Part shown: one piece after another, positions 1 to 7,010 of the stretch
Layout of the letters: the number at the start of each line of letters is the position of its first letter
Position numbering within the stretch: the stretch's first letter is position 1
Translations under genes and position numbers: made by a program
DNA from: a virus
IMG/VR virus record: IMGVR_UViG_3300045973_000430
Location: 1 to 41,546 of that record
Length of the DNA: 41,546 bases
Direction: 5' to 3' (one strand)
Notes under the pieces: generated by a model
What the model saw: only the letters and a program-made list of their open reading frames with translations
Told to the model about the DNA's origin: nothing
Database searches by the model: none

Positions 1-127
1 TCTGCGGCCGTCTTGTCGGCTGGCGCATCGGCCACCGGCGGCGCGCATTCGGGCGGCAGATCGCCCAAGTTGAACTCCCGGCTCTCGCCGGGCTGCAGCA
101 GCTTGCCGCCGACAAACACGGCGTGGG
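1..127. repeat. Terminal direct repeat, left copy (127 bp)
   Basis: Bases 1-127 are identical to bases 41420-41546. The repeat lies inside a gene that reads continuously across the junction once the copies are merged, so it marks a circular assembly and not a duplicated locus. A length of 127 equals a commonly used assembler k-mer, which favours an assembly overlap over a biological terminal redundancy. Confidence 0.95.
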
Positions 128-158
128 CGCCGGTATTCTCATAATTTTGTGTGGCCAT
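1..158 (-). CDS. Small head-region protein, N-terminal part (continues at the right end)
   Basis: This is the 5' part of a 116-residue protein that crosses the circle junction; the rest is at 41227-41419. The ATG at 158 has a GGGAG ribosome-binding site about 6 bases upstream and follows the capsid gene's stop by 14 bases. The N-terminus has a short Gly-rich beta-like segment (AVFVGGKLLQPGES), then Pro/Ala-rich linker, then an acidic helical Ala/Leu-rich C-terminus. Its place directly after the capsid gene fits a head-completion, decoration or neck-associated protein, but I recognise no family. Confidence 0.8.
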   Translation of the reverse strand, partial: MATQNYENTGAHAVFVGGKLLQPGESREFNLGDLPPECAPPVADAPADKTAA

Positions 159-172
159 CGTGTGCTCCCGGC

Positions 173-2848
173 TCAGCGCGACACGCGGCCCGTGCCGCTG
201 TACAGGATCACGCTGGTGGCGGCGTTCTTGCGGCTGACAGGCGTGTGGCTGACGATGTACTGCTCGCCGTAGCCTTCCTTCATCGCAATGAAATTGCCAG
301 CAGAGTTGCGAGCTTCCTGCATCGGCCCCATAGCCCAGGCCTTGCACATGCGGAAACGGCTGTTTTTCGACTCGCCCACGATGATGCGGTTGTCGTTGAG
401 CATCATGCCCGGCGCGCTCACCTGGAACGTCGGCACGCCCTTGGTGACGCCCACCGTGCCATCCGCATTGAGGCTGGTGCCCAGCCGCGACGCGTTGGCG
501 CTGAAGGTCGTGGCCTGCCCGAGCGCGTTGTTGACGCCGCCGGTCATGAGCGCCATGTTTGCGCGGTAATAGCGGTCGTTTTCGATCACCACGCGGCGCG
601 AACCGATGATCGTCAGCAGATCGTCGTAACGCTGGCCAACCGTCTGCGCGCCCAGGTCAACGTCGAATTTAGAGGCGTTCAGGCTGTAGCTGTAAGCCAC
701 CGTCAGCACCCAGCCGTTGGTCGGCACCACGGTGACGCCCGATTCGTTGACAAAGCGCAGCTCGCCCAGGTTGTAATCCATCACCCAGTAAGTTCCGGCG
801 GCCAGCGCCGAGCCGTTGGCGGGCGGCAGGTATTCGTTGCGCGCCACGGCGTTGAGCATGACCGTGACGGCATTCGTGGTGGCTTCGGCCACATTGCCTT
901 TGAGGTCGTATCGCGTGCGCGGGCGCACAACCGGGAATTTGGTCGTGACAAACACCGTCTTGGTGCCGTTGACCTGCGCCGTCAGCGTGTCGGTGATCGT
1001 GGATGCCAGGTGCTCATCGGCGCTGCGAACGATTTCGTTCAGATTGAGCGCTTCGGTGTTCTCGCCCACGATGCGGATGACGTTCAACGCATTTTCGGCA
1101 ATCGCGTCGAAATTGATCGGGCCAGCAGCCAGCAAATACTGCATTTCGTTGCTGACGCGGAAAGCCAGCTTTTGCGGGATTGGGTACGCCGTGTCCCAGG
1201 TCTGGATGATGCCCGCGTTCGGGATGCCCTGACCTTCATAAATCAGCGTCTGGGCAGAGCCAGCGGCGCTCAGATCGCGGTAGGAGTACGGGATATTGAT
1301 AGACGGCGCCAGGGCCGCCGTGCCCACATCCATGAAGCTCAGGCTGGTCAGGTTGTACAGCGCCTCGCGCAGCACGGTGCGCTCAAAGGACGCTGGCACC
1401 TTGATATCGCTGACCGTACCAACGCCTGCCGCCAGCATTTTGTGCTCGGCGTGCAGCTGCGGGCCGTGAATGTGATCGTATTCGGCCAGCACTTTTTCGG
1501 CGAAGGCCTTGTTTTGCGCCAGCAGCACGCCGCCGGTGCCAAAGAATCGTTTGGTGTCGCCGGTTTCATTGGTCAGGCCGAGGCGCTTGTCCAGCGTTTC
1601 CTGCAGGCTCTTGACTTCGTTGGTGCTGTCCACAGTGATGCGCACGTTGCCGCCCGGAATGTGATAACCCAGCCCGGCCAGCTTCACCGCCGAGCTGATT
1701 TCCTGCTGCTTGCTCAGCGCCACGGTGGCCAGGTGCTTGACCTGGTCGTCCGTCGAGCTGGCGCCGATCAGCGGCGCGTATTCCGCCGACAGCTTGACCA
1801 CATCGTCGGCAGACAGCGTTTTGCCGCCTGCCGTGATGGTTTCGCTCAGCAGCTTTTTCTTGCCTTCCAGCGTAGCCACAGCCTGCGCATTGGCCGTTTC
1901 GCGTTCGGCCAGAGCCTTTGCCACGGCCTGGGCAATATCAATCGGCGGCTGCGGCTCGGCCAGCGTGATGACCACGCTTTTGCCGTCGCCGCCAGCGGCC
2001 TTGATTTGCGTCATTGCCGTTTCGCCAGCGGCGACAAAGCTGTCCACCACGGCGAGGCATTTGGTTTCGTCGGTCTGGCCTTCGAGCTGCTTTTGCGCGG
2101 CGTCGAGCAGCGGCTTGGCGCTGGCTTCGGTGTAGCTGAGTTTGATCAGGCGGGCGAGCAGCGTTTGCAGGTGTTTGTTCATGGTGTTGTTGTCCGGTGT
2201 CGAAAGTTGTTTGAGGAGGTTGGGAGAGATCAGCAGGCGCACGGGCGGCGCGTGATCGTTGTCGTCGGTGCTGAGCTGCACCCGGCCCACAGAATCCAGG
2301 TGCTTGATGACGGGGCGAATCGTCAGGCCAGCGCCGAGCAGCACACAGCCGCTTGACGTGGCACCGGCTTCATTCGCAACCCAGTTTTCATGGAATTCGG
2401 CGCTCAAGTACGAAAAGCCGCGCACGTTGACGGCTTCGCGGCCAAAGTCAGTCCACTCGACCAGCGCCCGCAGCTTGCCGCCTTCCACGGCCAGCCTGAG
2501 CACCTTGGCCGCCGCGCCGTCGGAATGGCGGTGGGCCACGTCGATATACACGTCTTGCCCAAGCACGCGCTTGTCAAAGTTGCTAACCATTTGGGACAGC
2601 ATCGCGCCGGTGATGGAAAAGTTGCCGTAGCGCTCATCGCTGAAATCACCCGTCCGGGTGACCGTGACCCAGCTTGTCGCCGCGCCGCTGGCCAGTTCAA
2701 TGGATTGGGACAAAAACCGCACCGTGCCGGGTGCAGCGCCGCCGCCGTCAGACAGTCGGAAATGCCGCCCTTGCCGGGCAGCAGGCGCAACGCGGCAGGC
2801 CATACCGGCCAGCGCGCGCGCAATACCAAAAAATCGAGATCGCACCAT
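173..2848 (-). CDS. Fused Mu-like prohead protease and major capsid protein
   Basis: This 891-residue protein joins two head functions that most phages encode separately. Residues about 60-160 resemble Mu gpI-type prohead proteases: a DVAHRH segment (candidate catalytic His106), an EWT motif at 131-133 and YLSAEF at 147-152 (candidate Ser149). Residues about 220-420 are helical and charged, as expected of a scaffold or delta region. From about 430 to the end the sequence looks like an HK97-fold capsid subunit, rich in beta-forming stretches. The ATG at 2848 has an AGGGGG ribosome-binding site; a TTG one codon upstream is less likely. An in-frame ATG at 2182 (residue 223, MNKHLQ) could give a separate scaffold-capsid product, but it lacks a strong ribosome-binding site. 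The protease would free the mature capsid by cutting the middle part. Protease identity is strong; capsid identity rests on position, size and fold-like character. Confidence 0.85.
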   Translation of the reverse strand: MVRSRFFGIARALAGMACRVAPAARQGRHFRLSDGGGAAPGTVRFLSQSIELASGAATSWVTVTRTGDFSDERYGNFSITGAMLSQMVSNFDKRVLGQDVYIDVAHRHSDGAAAKVLRLAVEGGKLRALVEWTDFGREAVNVRGFSYLSAEFHENWVANEAGATSSGCVLLGAGLTIRPVIKHLDSVGRVQLSTDDNDHAPPVRLLISPNLLKQLSTPDNNTMNKHLQTLLARLIKLSYTEASAKPLLDAAQKQLEGQTDETKCLAVVDSFVAAGETAMTQIKAAGGDGKSVVITLAEPQPPIDIAQAVAKALAERETANAQAVATLEGKKKLLSETITAGGKTLSADDVVKLSAEYAPLIGASSTDDQVKHLATVALSKQQEISSAVKLAGLGYHIPGGNVRITVDSTNEVKSLQETLDKRLGLTNETGDTKRFFGTGGVLLAQNKAFAEKVLAEYDHIHGPQLHAEHKMLAAGVGTVSDIKVPASFERTVLREALYNLTSLSFMDVGTAALAPSINIPYSYRDLSAAGSAQTLIYEGQGIPNAGIIQTWDTAYPIPQKLAFRVSNEMQYLLAAGPINFDAIAENALNVIRIVGENTEALNLNEIVRSADEHLASTITDTLTAQVNGTKTVFVTTKFPVVRPRTRYDLKGNVAEATTNAVTVMLNAVARNEYLPPANGSALAAGTYWVMDYNLGELRFVNESGVTVVPTNGWVLTVAYSYSLNASKFDVDLGAQTVGQRYDDLLTIIGSRRVVIENDRYYRANMALMTGGVNNALGQATTFSANASRLGTSLNADGTVGVTKGVPTFQVSAPGMMLNDNRIIVGESKNSRFRMCKAWAMGPMQEARNSAGNFIAMKEGYGEQYIVSHTPVSRKNAATSVILYSGTGRVSR

Positions 2849-2892
2849 CAAACCCCCTGCGCCCGAAATCAGGGCTAGGGCTTGATGATTGT

Positions 2893-2927
2893 CAAAAGCG
2901 ACTTGTAAAAAAAGTCACCTTTTTTGC
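2893..2927 (-). promoter_or_regulatory. Shared upstream element, copy B (capsid block)
   Basis: This 35-bp element lies between a terminator and the protease-capsid gene. It matches 11014-11046 ahead of the small-terminase candidate: both read CAAAA, a GAC, seven A's, GT-A/C-ACC and TTTGC on the plus strand, with a 2-base gap. On the minus strand a TTGACA hexamer (2890-2895) overlaps its downstream edge, but no good -10 follows at 17 bases. It may be a late promoter, operator or antitermination site. Confidence 0.5.
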
Positions 2928-2941
2928 GGATTTTCAGACGC

Positions 2942-2971
2942 AAAAAAGCCCGCGTGGTGCGGGCCTTTTTT
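2942..2971. terminator. Bidirectional intrinsic terminator
   Basis: A perfect 6-bp stem, GCCCGC (2948-2953) and GCGGGC (2959-2964), closes a 5-base loop. It is flanked by six A's on the left and six T's on the right, so it is a terminator on both strands. On the minus strand it ends transcription from the 4.9-3.0 kb cassette just after the KorA/TrfB-like gene and before the capsid gene. Confidence 0.85.
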
Positions 2972-3001
2972 CCAGTTGTTGCAGTCGCTGCGCTTATTGG
3001 A

Positions 3002-3220
3002 TCACGCTTTGCAGCGGGTGCAAGAAACGACTTTCGCAAGCGCCATTGCGTCATTGCATCGCCTAATCACATGGGCCACACCTCCAGATGTAAGCCCCGT
3101 CTCCCTTGCTGCTGCAGCGCTTGAAGTGCCATCGACCAGCACCATGCGGGCGGCCTGTTTTGATGGGCATTCCTGCAGGCGCATCAGCTTGGCCAGCGCG
3201 TTGAATTGCTCGTGCGTCAT
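3002..3220 (-). CDS. KorA/TrfB-like DNA-binding regulator
   Basis: This 72-residue protein resembles the DNA-binding domain of IncP-plasmid KorA (TrfB), a repressor that binds palindromic operators. The matching core is residues about 24-58: ARMVLVDG, an alanine-rich helix, then GLTSGGVAHVIRR, which parallels the GLTRGAVSQAVHR recognition helix of KorA. It lacks KorA's C-terminal dimerisation part but ends with a CTRC pair. The ATG overlaps the stop of the upstream gene (ATGA), so it is the last gene of a coupled four-gene cassette and is followed by a terminator. A perfect 30-bp palindrome at the head of the cassette (4982-5011) is an obvious candidate operator. Family membership is fairly sure; the autoregulatory role is inference. 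Confidence 0.8.
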   Translation of the reverse strand: MTHEQFNALAKLMRLQECPSKQAARMVLVDGTSSAAAARETGLTSGGVAHVIRRCNDAMALAKVVSCTRCKA

Positions 3221-3684
3221 GCTGACCTCAGATCAGGATTACGGGTGATCCATGCCCATGCGCAGCAGCGCTCAAAGTCGCCAAGCCACTGCGCGGCTTT
3301 TAGGTCATTGAGCAATGCGACGTGCAACGCTACGGCGCACCACGGTTTTGCGGGCCGTTTTGCAGATGCGTGAGCGCCAAAATTTGCAGTGAGCAGCCCC
3401 CAAAGCGGCTCACCCTGACGTGACCGCTGGGCAACACCGAAAGTTACCAGCGGCATGCGCGGGCCAATATCCGGCTGGCGACCATAGACGGTCACCACCA
3501 GACCGCCATCCTCAACGATGGCGGAAATGGCGTAATCCTCAAAATTTGGAATAGGGTGCTGCTGACCGCTGTTGACGGCTGTCAGCAGCCATGGCGCAAC
3601 GATTGCGAGCGTGGCGTCGCTGACGGCTTGGCGCTGGCTGCGGGCGTTGTGGCCGGTGTTTAAGGTGATGTGATTGATGTACAA
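3217..3684 (-). CDS. Unknown phage protein, TTG start
   Basis: A 155-residue protein starting LYINHITLNTGH, a beginning I associate with uncharacterised proteins of proteobacterial phages. The proposed start is a TTG at 3684, placed by an AGGA ribosome-binding site directly after the upstream stop; no ATG lies nearby, and upstream in-frame ATGs would overlap most of the previous gene's C-terminus. It has no signal peptide or membrane segment, and a C-terminal Trp/Cys-rich helix (FERCCAWAW). It overlaps the downstream KorA/TrfB-like gene by ATGA. It belongs to the cassette between head genes, so it is more likely accessory than structural. Function unknown. Confidence 0.7.
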   Translation of the reverse strand: MYINHITLNTGHNARSQRQAVSDATLAIVAPWLLTAVNSGQQHPIPNFEDYAISAIVEDGGLVVTVYGRQPDIGPRMPLVTFGVAQRSRQGEPLWGLLTANFGAHASAKRPAKPWCAVALHVALLNDLKAAQWLGDFERCCAWAWITRNPDLRSA

Positions 3685-3694
3685 AAAAAGTCCT

Positions 3695-4474
3695 TTATGG
3701 GTTTTTAAGGGATTGCGCTCTGATGGCTTCGCGGCGTGCCAGACGGCGCTCATAGCTTGGACGGCCTCCACGGGACTGACCAGCGCCCGCTGACTCTGCG
3801 GACTGTCCAAGCTGGTATTGATGCTCGCAGGCCGTAAGCGGCTTAACGGGATGCCTCCAGGCCGCCCGGTGTTCGCCAGGCGATCCTGGGCGGGCACCGT
3901 TTGGCTGCAGCGTCGCGTCTTTTCCTCGCCTGTGCTGGCGGGTGTTAGCCCCAGCGCTTGTTGTCGGCAAAAACCGCCATTTGATGTAGCCGCCCACTGC
4001 TGCAGCCTCGCACACCTCATCATCAGCTCCTTCGCCCACCACCAGCGGCTGGCCGCAGATGGTGTACGGGTTGCGGCCAAAGCTCGGAGCAATACCATGC
4101 CGTGCGTCCCACCAGTCAGCTCCAGCAGCCAATGGTGCCAGCTCCAGCCGCACCAAATCCCAAGAGCCCATTTCCCAGGCTGCAGCCAATATGGCGTCTT
4201 CCAGCTCTGCCGGGCTGGCCAAGTTGCGATCTAGGCGGATGGCGGTGTCCGCTGGGCGGCTGATGACCGAGGCTCGAACCCCTGGCAGCGCCACCTCTGG
4301 CACATCAATGACTGCGCCCGCATCGGGCATTGACCAGGTGATGAGCATGATCGGGTCATGCGTCCAATCATGCGCAGCCGCTATGGCTACGCTCTTGACG
4401 TAAATTCCAGCCATTGCCGGACCTCGGGCGGCTTGCGCCACCGCCCGTTTGATAAGTTGGGCGATGGCTTGCAT
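3695..4474 (-). CDS. Unknown cassette protein (259 aa)
   Basis: The start ATG overlaps the preceding stop by one base (TAATG), which implies translational coupling. Residues 1-160 alternate helices and beta-like strands with several Trp residues (WEMGSWDLVRLEL, GADWWDARHG). The last 90 residues are low in hydrophobics, Arg-rich and probably disordered, ending in a basic helix (RLARREAIRAQ). I see no enzyme motif. It is the second gene of the 4.9-3.0 kb cassette. Function unknown. Confidence 0.7.
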   Translation of the reverse strand: MQAIAQLIKRAVAQAARGPAMAGIYVKSVAIAAAHDWTHDPIMLITWSMPDAGAVIDVPEVALPGVRASVISRPADTAIRLDRNLASPAELEDAILAAAWEMGSWDLVRLELAPLAAGADWWDARHGIAPSFGRNPYTICGQPLVVGEGADDEVCEAAAVGGYIKWRFLPTTSAGANTRQHRRGKDATLQPNGARPGSPGEHRAAWRHPVKPLTACEHQYQLGQSAESAGAGQSRGGRPSYERRLARREAIRAQSLKNP

Positions 4475-4920
4475 TACTTGGCCTCGTTGAGCATGGTCAG
4501 CACGTTGGCGCTGCGGTTGTCGATCCAGTAGCCTGCCTTGGTGTTGGCCTTGATGCGCTCGATCTTGGCAATCACATCGACGGTCTTGGCGCGTTCGGCG
4601 GCGATGCGCTCGGCAGGTGCTTTGCCGTCGGCTTCGCCAGCATCAATGCGGGCGATGATGGTCTGACCGCGTGTGGCCTGTGCATCGAGCAGGGGCAGCA
4701 GCTTAGCGCGGCACTCGCTGGCCCAGCCGATTTGTTTCTCGGTGCCCTGCAGAGCGGGCAGGCCTGCGGCGTTGTCGGCTGCTGCGGCCTTGGTTGCGCG
4801 GCAGGCTGGGCAGTTGTGGTTCAGGGCAGCGGCAACAGTGCGCTCGCGCTCGCTGACCTTGCCGTAGAGCTGCTGCTCTTCGGTGTGACCGCATGCAAAG
4901 GTGATTGTGTTCCAAGCCAT
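4474..4920 (-). CDS. Unknown protein with a possible zinc-binding N-terminus
   Basis: This 148-residue protein begins MAWNTITFACGHTEE and has a later CPAC pair near residue 40; together Cys10, His12 and the CPAC cysteines could bind a metal. The rest is mostly helical and charged (RIAAERAKTVDVIAKIERIK). The chosen ATG has an AGGAAA ribosome-binding site; an ATG 18 codons upstream would run into the regulatory region. It is the first gene of the cassette, with a 30-bp palindrome 62 bases upstream of its start. Function unknown. Confidence 0.75.
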   Translation of the reverse strand: MAWNTITFACGHTEEQQLYGKVSERERTVAAALNHNCPACRATKAAAADNAAGLPALQGTEKQIGWASECRAKLLPLLDAQATRGQTIIARIDAGEADGKAPAERIAAERAKTVDVIAKIERIKANTKAGYWIDNRSANVLTMLNEAK

Positions 4921-4981
4921 TTTTATTTTCCTACCTGCTACCGGAGGCGTCGGTGCCAGCGATTTTGCTGGCATGGCCGAA

Positions 4982-5011
4982 TTTTAACTTACTTCTAGAA
5001 GTAAGTTAAAA
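4982..5011. promoter_or_regulatory. Perfect 30-bp palindrome, candidate operator
   Basis: TTTTAACTTACTTCT (4982-4996) is followed at once by its exact reverse complement (4997-5011). It lies in the 97-bp gap between the F-like head gene and the 148-residue cassette gene, upstream of the latter. With no loop and no following T-run it is a poor terminator and a good dimer-binding site. The KorA/TrfB-like protein at the end of the cassette is the nearest candidate binder. Confidence 0.7.
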
Positions 5012-5017
5012 CAATTT

Positions 5018-6109
5018 TCAATTTATTTTTCCCTGCCGCCCCAGCCGCTGTTCCACCGCTCGCAGCGGTGCCCGGATCATTCCTGTGGTCAGCAACCCCT
5101 TGTCAAAATACGCGGCTTTACCCTGCCCCAGCGCACCTGCGCGCACCTCCGGGCTCAGCTGCTGCAGCGCCTGCAGGCTGGTCTGCTTGCCCGCCCGGTC
5201 TTCGGCGGTGACCTCATCCACAAACACCAGCTCGACAAAGCTCAAGGTGTTCGGGTGCGCTGGCCACGGCGTGGCCTGGCGGCTTGGGTACACGCCCCGG
5301 CCCAGCCCGTACAGGTTCTGAGCGCTCAATAAATTGCACACATCAGGCGCAGGATGGCGCGGCGATAGCAAATACCGCCAGCCGGTGAACCCCGGCGTAC
5401 CCTCGCCCGCAGCCATAAATGCCTCGCCGTGCGCCCGGTTGATTTCGGTGCGCATCACGCGCTGGGCGTTGGCAAAAGCGCCCGTGCTGGCGTTGGTCAG
5501 CAGGTCCGTGGTCTTTACCAGCGCGGGCACTTTGGCGCGCTGCAGGCGGGCGGCCACGTCAGCGGGCAACGGCTCGCCGCGCATCAGCAGCTGCTGCGCC
5601 GCCGTGGCCGCGCTTTGGCCCTGCACCACGGCCATGCCAATCGCGCGGGTCAGCGTCTCTTTCGCGCCCCGGTCAAGCCGCCAGACGCGGTCACTCAGCG
5701 CCAGCCCGTCAGCCTGCACAAACTCCCTGACAAAGCTCACCGCACGCTCGTTGATGCGGCTGGCCGCCGCGCTGTCGAGCACCGCCTGAGTGCCGCCCAC
5801 GGCCAGCACGCCCGGCGCGGTGAAGGGCCGCACACCCAGCGCTGCCGCTTGCTCAATGGCCGTGCCCAGCAGCTGGTCGCGCTGCAGGCCCAGGCCGTCA
5901 ATCACCGTCTCGATTTGTCCCAGCAGCGTCTGGAGCTGGTGCGGCGGCACCGTGCCCCCAGCATCGGCCACCGCATTGAGCCGTCCTCGCACCTCGGCGG
6001 CGGCGTCCTGGTAAATGGTCAGCAGGTCAGCCACCGCTTGCGCATCGAGCGCATACATGGCGTTCCGCGCCTGCTGGCTTGCGCGCCGGATGGCAGGCGC
6101 GAGGTTCAC
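5018..6109 (-). CDS. Minor head protein, Mu gpF-like
   Basis: A 363-residue protein whose residues about 215-300 carry the features of the Mu gpF-like (SPP1 gp7) head-protein family: AQRVMRTEINRAHGEAF, then GWRYLLSPRHPAPDVCNLL and a PWPAHPNTL segment. These proteins sit inside the head near the portal and help start assembly. The start is a GTG overlapping the stop of the 46-residue gene upstream (GTGA). It follows portal and methyltransferase genes in one coupled chain, the usual position for this family. Confidence 0.85.
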   Translation of the reverse strand: MNLAPAIRRASQQARNAMYALDAQAVADLLTIYQDAAAEVRGRLNAVADAGGTVPPHQLQTLLGQIETVIDGLGLQRDQLLGTAIEQAAALGVRPFTAPGVLAVGGTQAVLDSAAASRINERAVSFVREFVQADGLALSDRVWRLDRGAKETLTRAIGMAVVQGQSAATAAQQLLMRGEPLPADVAARLQRAKVPALVKTTDLLTNASTGAFANAQRVMRTEINRAHGEAFMAAGEGTPGFTGWRYLLSPRHPAPDVCNLLSAQNLYGLGRGVYPSRQATPWPAHPNTLSFVELVFVDEVTAEDRAGKQTSLQALQQLSPEVRAGALGQGKAAYFDKGLLTTGMIRAPLRAVEQRLGRQGKIN

Positions 6110-6246
6110 CGCGCAATCCAGAATTGCCAGAACTGGCGCTGCCGGTCGCGACTGCTGCGCGGGCCGTATTTTTCAATGGCGTACAGAATATAAAGCCCGG
6201 CGGCGGCTTTCTGGAGCTGCAGGACGGCGGCGCGGATGGTGTTCAT
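6106..6246 (-). CDS. Small unknown protein (46 aa) between methyltransferase and head genes
   Basis: A short gene starting MNTIRAAVLQLQKAAAGLY and ending FWQFWIAR. Its ATG overlaps the methyltransferase stop (ATGA) and its TGA overlaps the GTG of the F-like head gene (GTGA), so it fills the gap exactly. This packing is the main evidence that it is real. It is amphipathic and basic with a Trp/Phe-rich end. Function unknown. Confidence 0.65.
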   Translation of the reverse strand: MNTIRAAVLQLQKAAAGLYILYAIEKYGPRSSRDRQRQFWQFWIAR

Positions 6247-7010
6247 AAATCCCCAAGAATGTGAAGTTGTTCACCCCCATTTTGCCTGTCATAGAAGGCT
6301 TGGATGCGGCGGCAGGCCACATCAAAATGAACAGGATCGATCTCGCAGCCAATGAAGGTGTGGCCCAGGCTCAGCGCAGCAATGGCCGTCGAACCGCTGC
6401 CCATAAACGGATCGAGCACGATACCTTTTGGCGTGGTAACGCTGCGCACCAGGTGTTTTACAAGCTCTAGCGGCTTTTGGTTGGGATGGCCGACTTTTTC
6501 AGCACGCCCATAGCGCAGTGAGTCGCACAAAAACACATTGCAGCGCCCAGGGTTTTCATCGCCAAAAAACGCACCTTTGCGATACCCGTAAACCATTGGC
6601 TCATGCGCAGATGGCCACCAGTTTCCTGGCATCGGTGGCGGCGGGTATGGCTTTACCCACACTGCATGCTTTGACACCATCTTGCTGTTTCTCAGCACTT
6701 TTGCAATTTCACCTGCCTGTTCAGGCCCACAAAAAACAAGCGCCGCATTTCGTGTTTTCTCTGCGCAATACTTCAAAACTGGCAATACAACATGATCGGT
6801 TACCCCCGCAACATCCCAGGCAAACTCAAGCGTGCGCACACCGCGCCCGGCCCCCCTGTTTTGCGGCTTAGACTTGTTTGGAATTTCATAGGGAGGATCG
6901 GTTACGAGAGAGTCAACTTCTCCAAAAATCCCTTCACTCGCCAATTTAAGCGAGTCGCCCCGGTACAGCGTGCAGTCTCCAATCACGCGCTTTTCAAAAT
7001 CCATGTTCAT
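6243..7010 (-). CDS. DNA adenine/cytosine-N4 methyltransferase
   Basis: This 255-residue enzyme would transfer a methyl group from S-adenosylmethionine to an exocyclic amine in DNA. It has DPPY at 38-41 (catalytic) and DPFMGSGST at 200-208 (cofactor site), with HPNQKP at 175-180. The catalytic motif before the cofactor motif is the beta-class order. The ATG overlaps the portal stop (ATGA) and has an AAGGA ribosome-binding site. No restriction enzyme is adjacent, so it is probably a solitary phage methylase protecting phage DNA or marking it. The gene is visibly more AT-rich than its neighbours, which suggests it was inserted into the head operon. Target sequence and N4 or N6 chemistry cannot be read from here. 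Confidence 0.93.
   Translation of the reverse strand: MNMDFEKRVIGDCTLYRGDSLKLASEGIFGEVDSLVTDPPYEIPNKSKPQNRGAGRGVRTLEFAWDVAGVTDHVVLPVLKYCAEKTRNAALVFCGPEQAGEIAKVLRNSKMVSKHAVWVKPYPPPPMPGNWWPSAHEPMVYGYRKGAFFGDENPGRCNVFLCDSLRYGRAEKVGHPNQKPLELVKHLVRSVTTPKGIVLDPFMGSGSTAIAALSLGHTFIGCEIDPVHFDVACRRIQAFYDRQNGGEQLHILGDL

Noticed and set aside
149-2356. A 735-codon open frame on the plus strand opposite the protease-capsid gene
   Set aside because: It is an Arg/His/Val-rich antisense artefact of high-GC coding DNA; the opposite strand carries a recognisable protease and capsid with a good ribosome-binding site.
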